From: Parafilimonas sp. | GTDB lineage: Bacteria; Bacteroidota; Bacteroidia; Chitinophagales; Chitinophagaceae | Direction: 5' to 3' | DNA: 6,539 nucleotides | Assembly: GCA_025927795.1 (NCBI GenBank) | Contig: JAICKT010000255.1 | Span: 1-6,539, forward strand | In this document: positions 5,862 to 6,539 of the stretch, one piece after another | Position numbering within the stretch: position 1 is the first letter of the stretch | How the letters are laid out: each line of letters opens with the position of its first letter | Notes under the pieces: model-generated | Database searches by the model: none | Seen by the model: only the letters and a program-made list of their open reading frames with translations | Told to the model about the DNA's origin: nothing | Translations under genes and position numbers: made by a program

Positions 5862-6539
5862 TTAATGAAAATAATGCCCTGCTTCTCCTTCCACATTTGT
5901 AGTGCCTGCAAAATATAGTTGATGGCCGCCTGCGTCTCTGTAAGCTAACAATTCATTTCTAACTCTCGTGTTTAAAGCGGTAACAGACAATCCTAAATCT
6001 GCACGAATATCTGCAGCGCTTTTTGACATAGGCGCAGCACTATTGATCTGCACTAAAACATTTTCATACCTGGTTGTATCATCTTTTGCTGCTGCCACCA
6101 TTGCCCAATAATATAAAGCACCGCTGTGTGTGTATTGTGAAGCAGTGTTTACAAAACCGGTTGCTGTTGGGTCAGCAAGAATCTGATCCATCATATATTT
6201 TCCCTGTTCTTTATACGCATGTGTTTCCAGTTTTAAAGAATCAATTTGCTGTCTTCCGGTTGTAGCAAAATCATCGGCGGCATGTGTTAATTCATGTATC
6301 ACCAATGCCCTGTCTGCTAATTGAAAAATATCAAGCGATGTAGGAACATACAGCGTATCTGATTTTAAAACATCCGCATCAGTTGAATATTGATAAGAAG
6401 CATCACCGCCGCCTGCAATTCTTTTATAAACACTCGGTATCAGCGCATCTACCAGCAACGCACCAGATAAAATTTTATTTGCCATCGGGTGATTTGCTTT
6501 TCTTGCAATGCTGTAAACTGTGCCCGCCATTACTCTGTC
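5862..6539 (-). CDS. HEXXH putative metallopeptidase-like protein, probably lacking its 5' end
   Basis: The frame is open to the window edge: three more codons (Asp-Arg-Val) precede the first ATG at 6530, so the true start may be at that ATG or outside the window. From that ATG there are 222 residues. The visible hallmark is RALVIHELTHAADDF with HELTH at 79-83, followed 19 residues after the second His by Glu102 in LETHAY, the spacing of a gluzincin (HEXXH plus downstream Glu) zinc site. Such a site would hydrolyse peptides, but no substrate can be guessed. Flanking parts are SIARKANHPMANKI (7-20) and a C-terminal helical and Gly-rich end finishing in GEAGHYFH. I do not recognise the family. 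No signal peptide or membrane segment is visible in the part present. It is the first gene of the minus-strand block here, 52 bp ahead of the membrane protein gene. It could be cargo of the inferred injection system or an unrelated cytoplasmic protein. Confidence 0.75.
   Translation of the reverse strand, partial: DRVMAGTVYSIARKANHPMANKILSGALLVDALIPSVYKRIAGGGDASYQYSTDADVLKSDTLYVPTSLDIFQLADRALVIHELTHAADDFATTGRQQIDSLKLETHAYKEQGKYMMDQILADPTATGFVNTASQYTHSGALYYWAMVAAAKDDTTRYENVLVQINSAAPMSKSAADIRADLGLSVTALNTRVRNELLAYRDAGGHQLYFAGTTNVEGEAGHYFH

Noticed and set aside
1403..6539. Insertion sequence, CRISPR, tRNA or prophage integration features
   Set aside because: No transposase, terminal inverted repeats, regularly spaced repeats, tRNA-like cloverleaf or integrase could be seen on either strand.

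Overview
The window looks like chromosomal DNA of a Bacteroidota bacterium, probably a Chitinophagales or Sphingobacteriales relative. The DNA is AT-rich, the genes have no clear Shine-Dalgarno sequences, the proteins are rich in Lys, Asn and Ile, and the glycogen branching enzyme reads like Bacteroidota GlgB. The taxon is inferred from style and cannot be proved from this sequence alone.

The left fifth (2-1267, + strand) is the 3' part of glgB, a housekeeping glycogen gene cut by the window edge. It converges on everything else and is separated from it by a strong two-way hairpin terminator at 1321-1351. The rest of the window is one co-directional block on the minus strand. Read in transcription order, it holds a HEXXH protein open at the window edge (6539-5862), a small membrane protein that may carry a 3' frameshift (5809-5342), a small cupin (5299-4946), a ParA-type ATPase without a ParB (4898-4110), a DUF4157 (eCIS_core) protein with an HELTH motif and a Cys-rich tail (4076-2955), and an AAA+ ATPase (2863-1403). 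Gaps are 33 to 91 bp with no terminator seen between the genes, so they are probably one operon or two overlapping ones.

A DUF4157 protein followed by an AAA+ ATPase of this kind is a hallmark of extracellular contractile injection system (eCIS) loci. No sheath, tube, baseplate, spike or LysM gene is present here. If this is an eCIS locus, the structural genes should lie beyond position 6539, and this window would be its distal accessory end (cargo or loader, ATPase, positioning factor). None of the proteins has an obvious signal peptide, which fits factors made and assembled in the cytoplasm. The least explained items are the Cys-rich tail of the DUF4157 protein, its freshly duplicated 32-residue linker repeat, the second HEXXH protein, and the orphan ParA.
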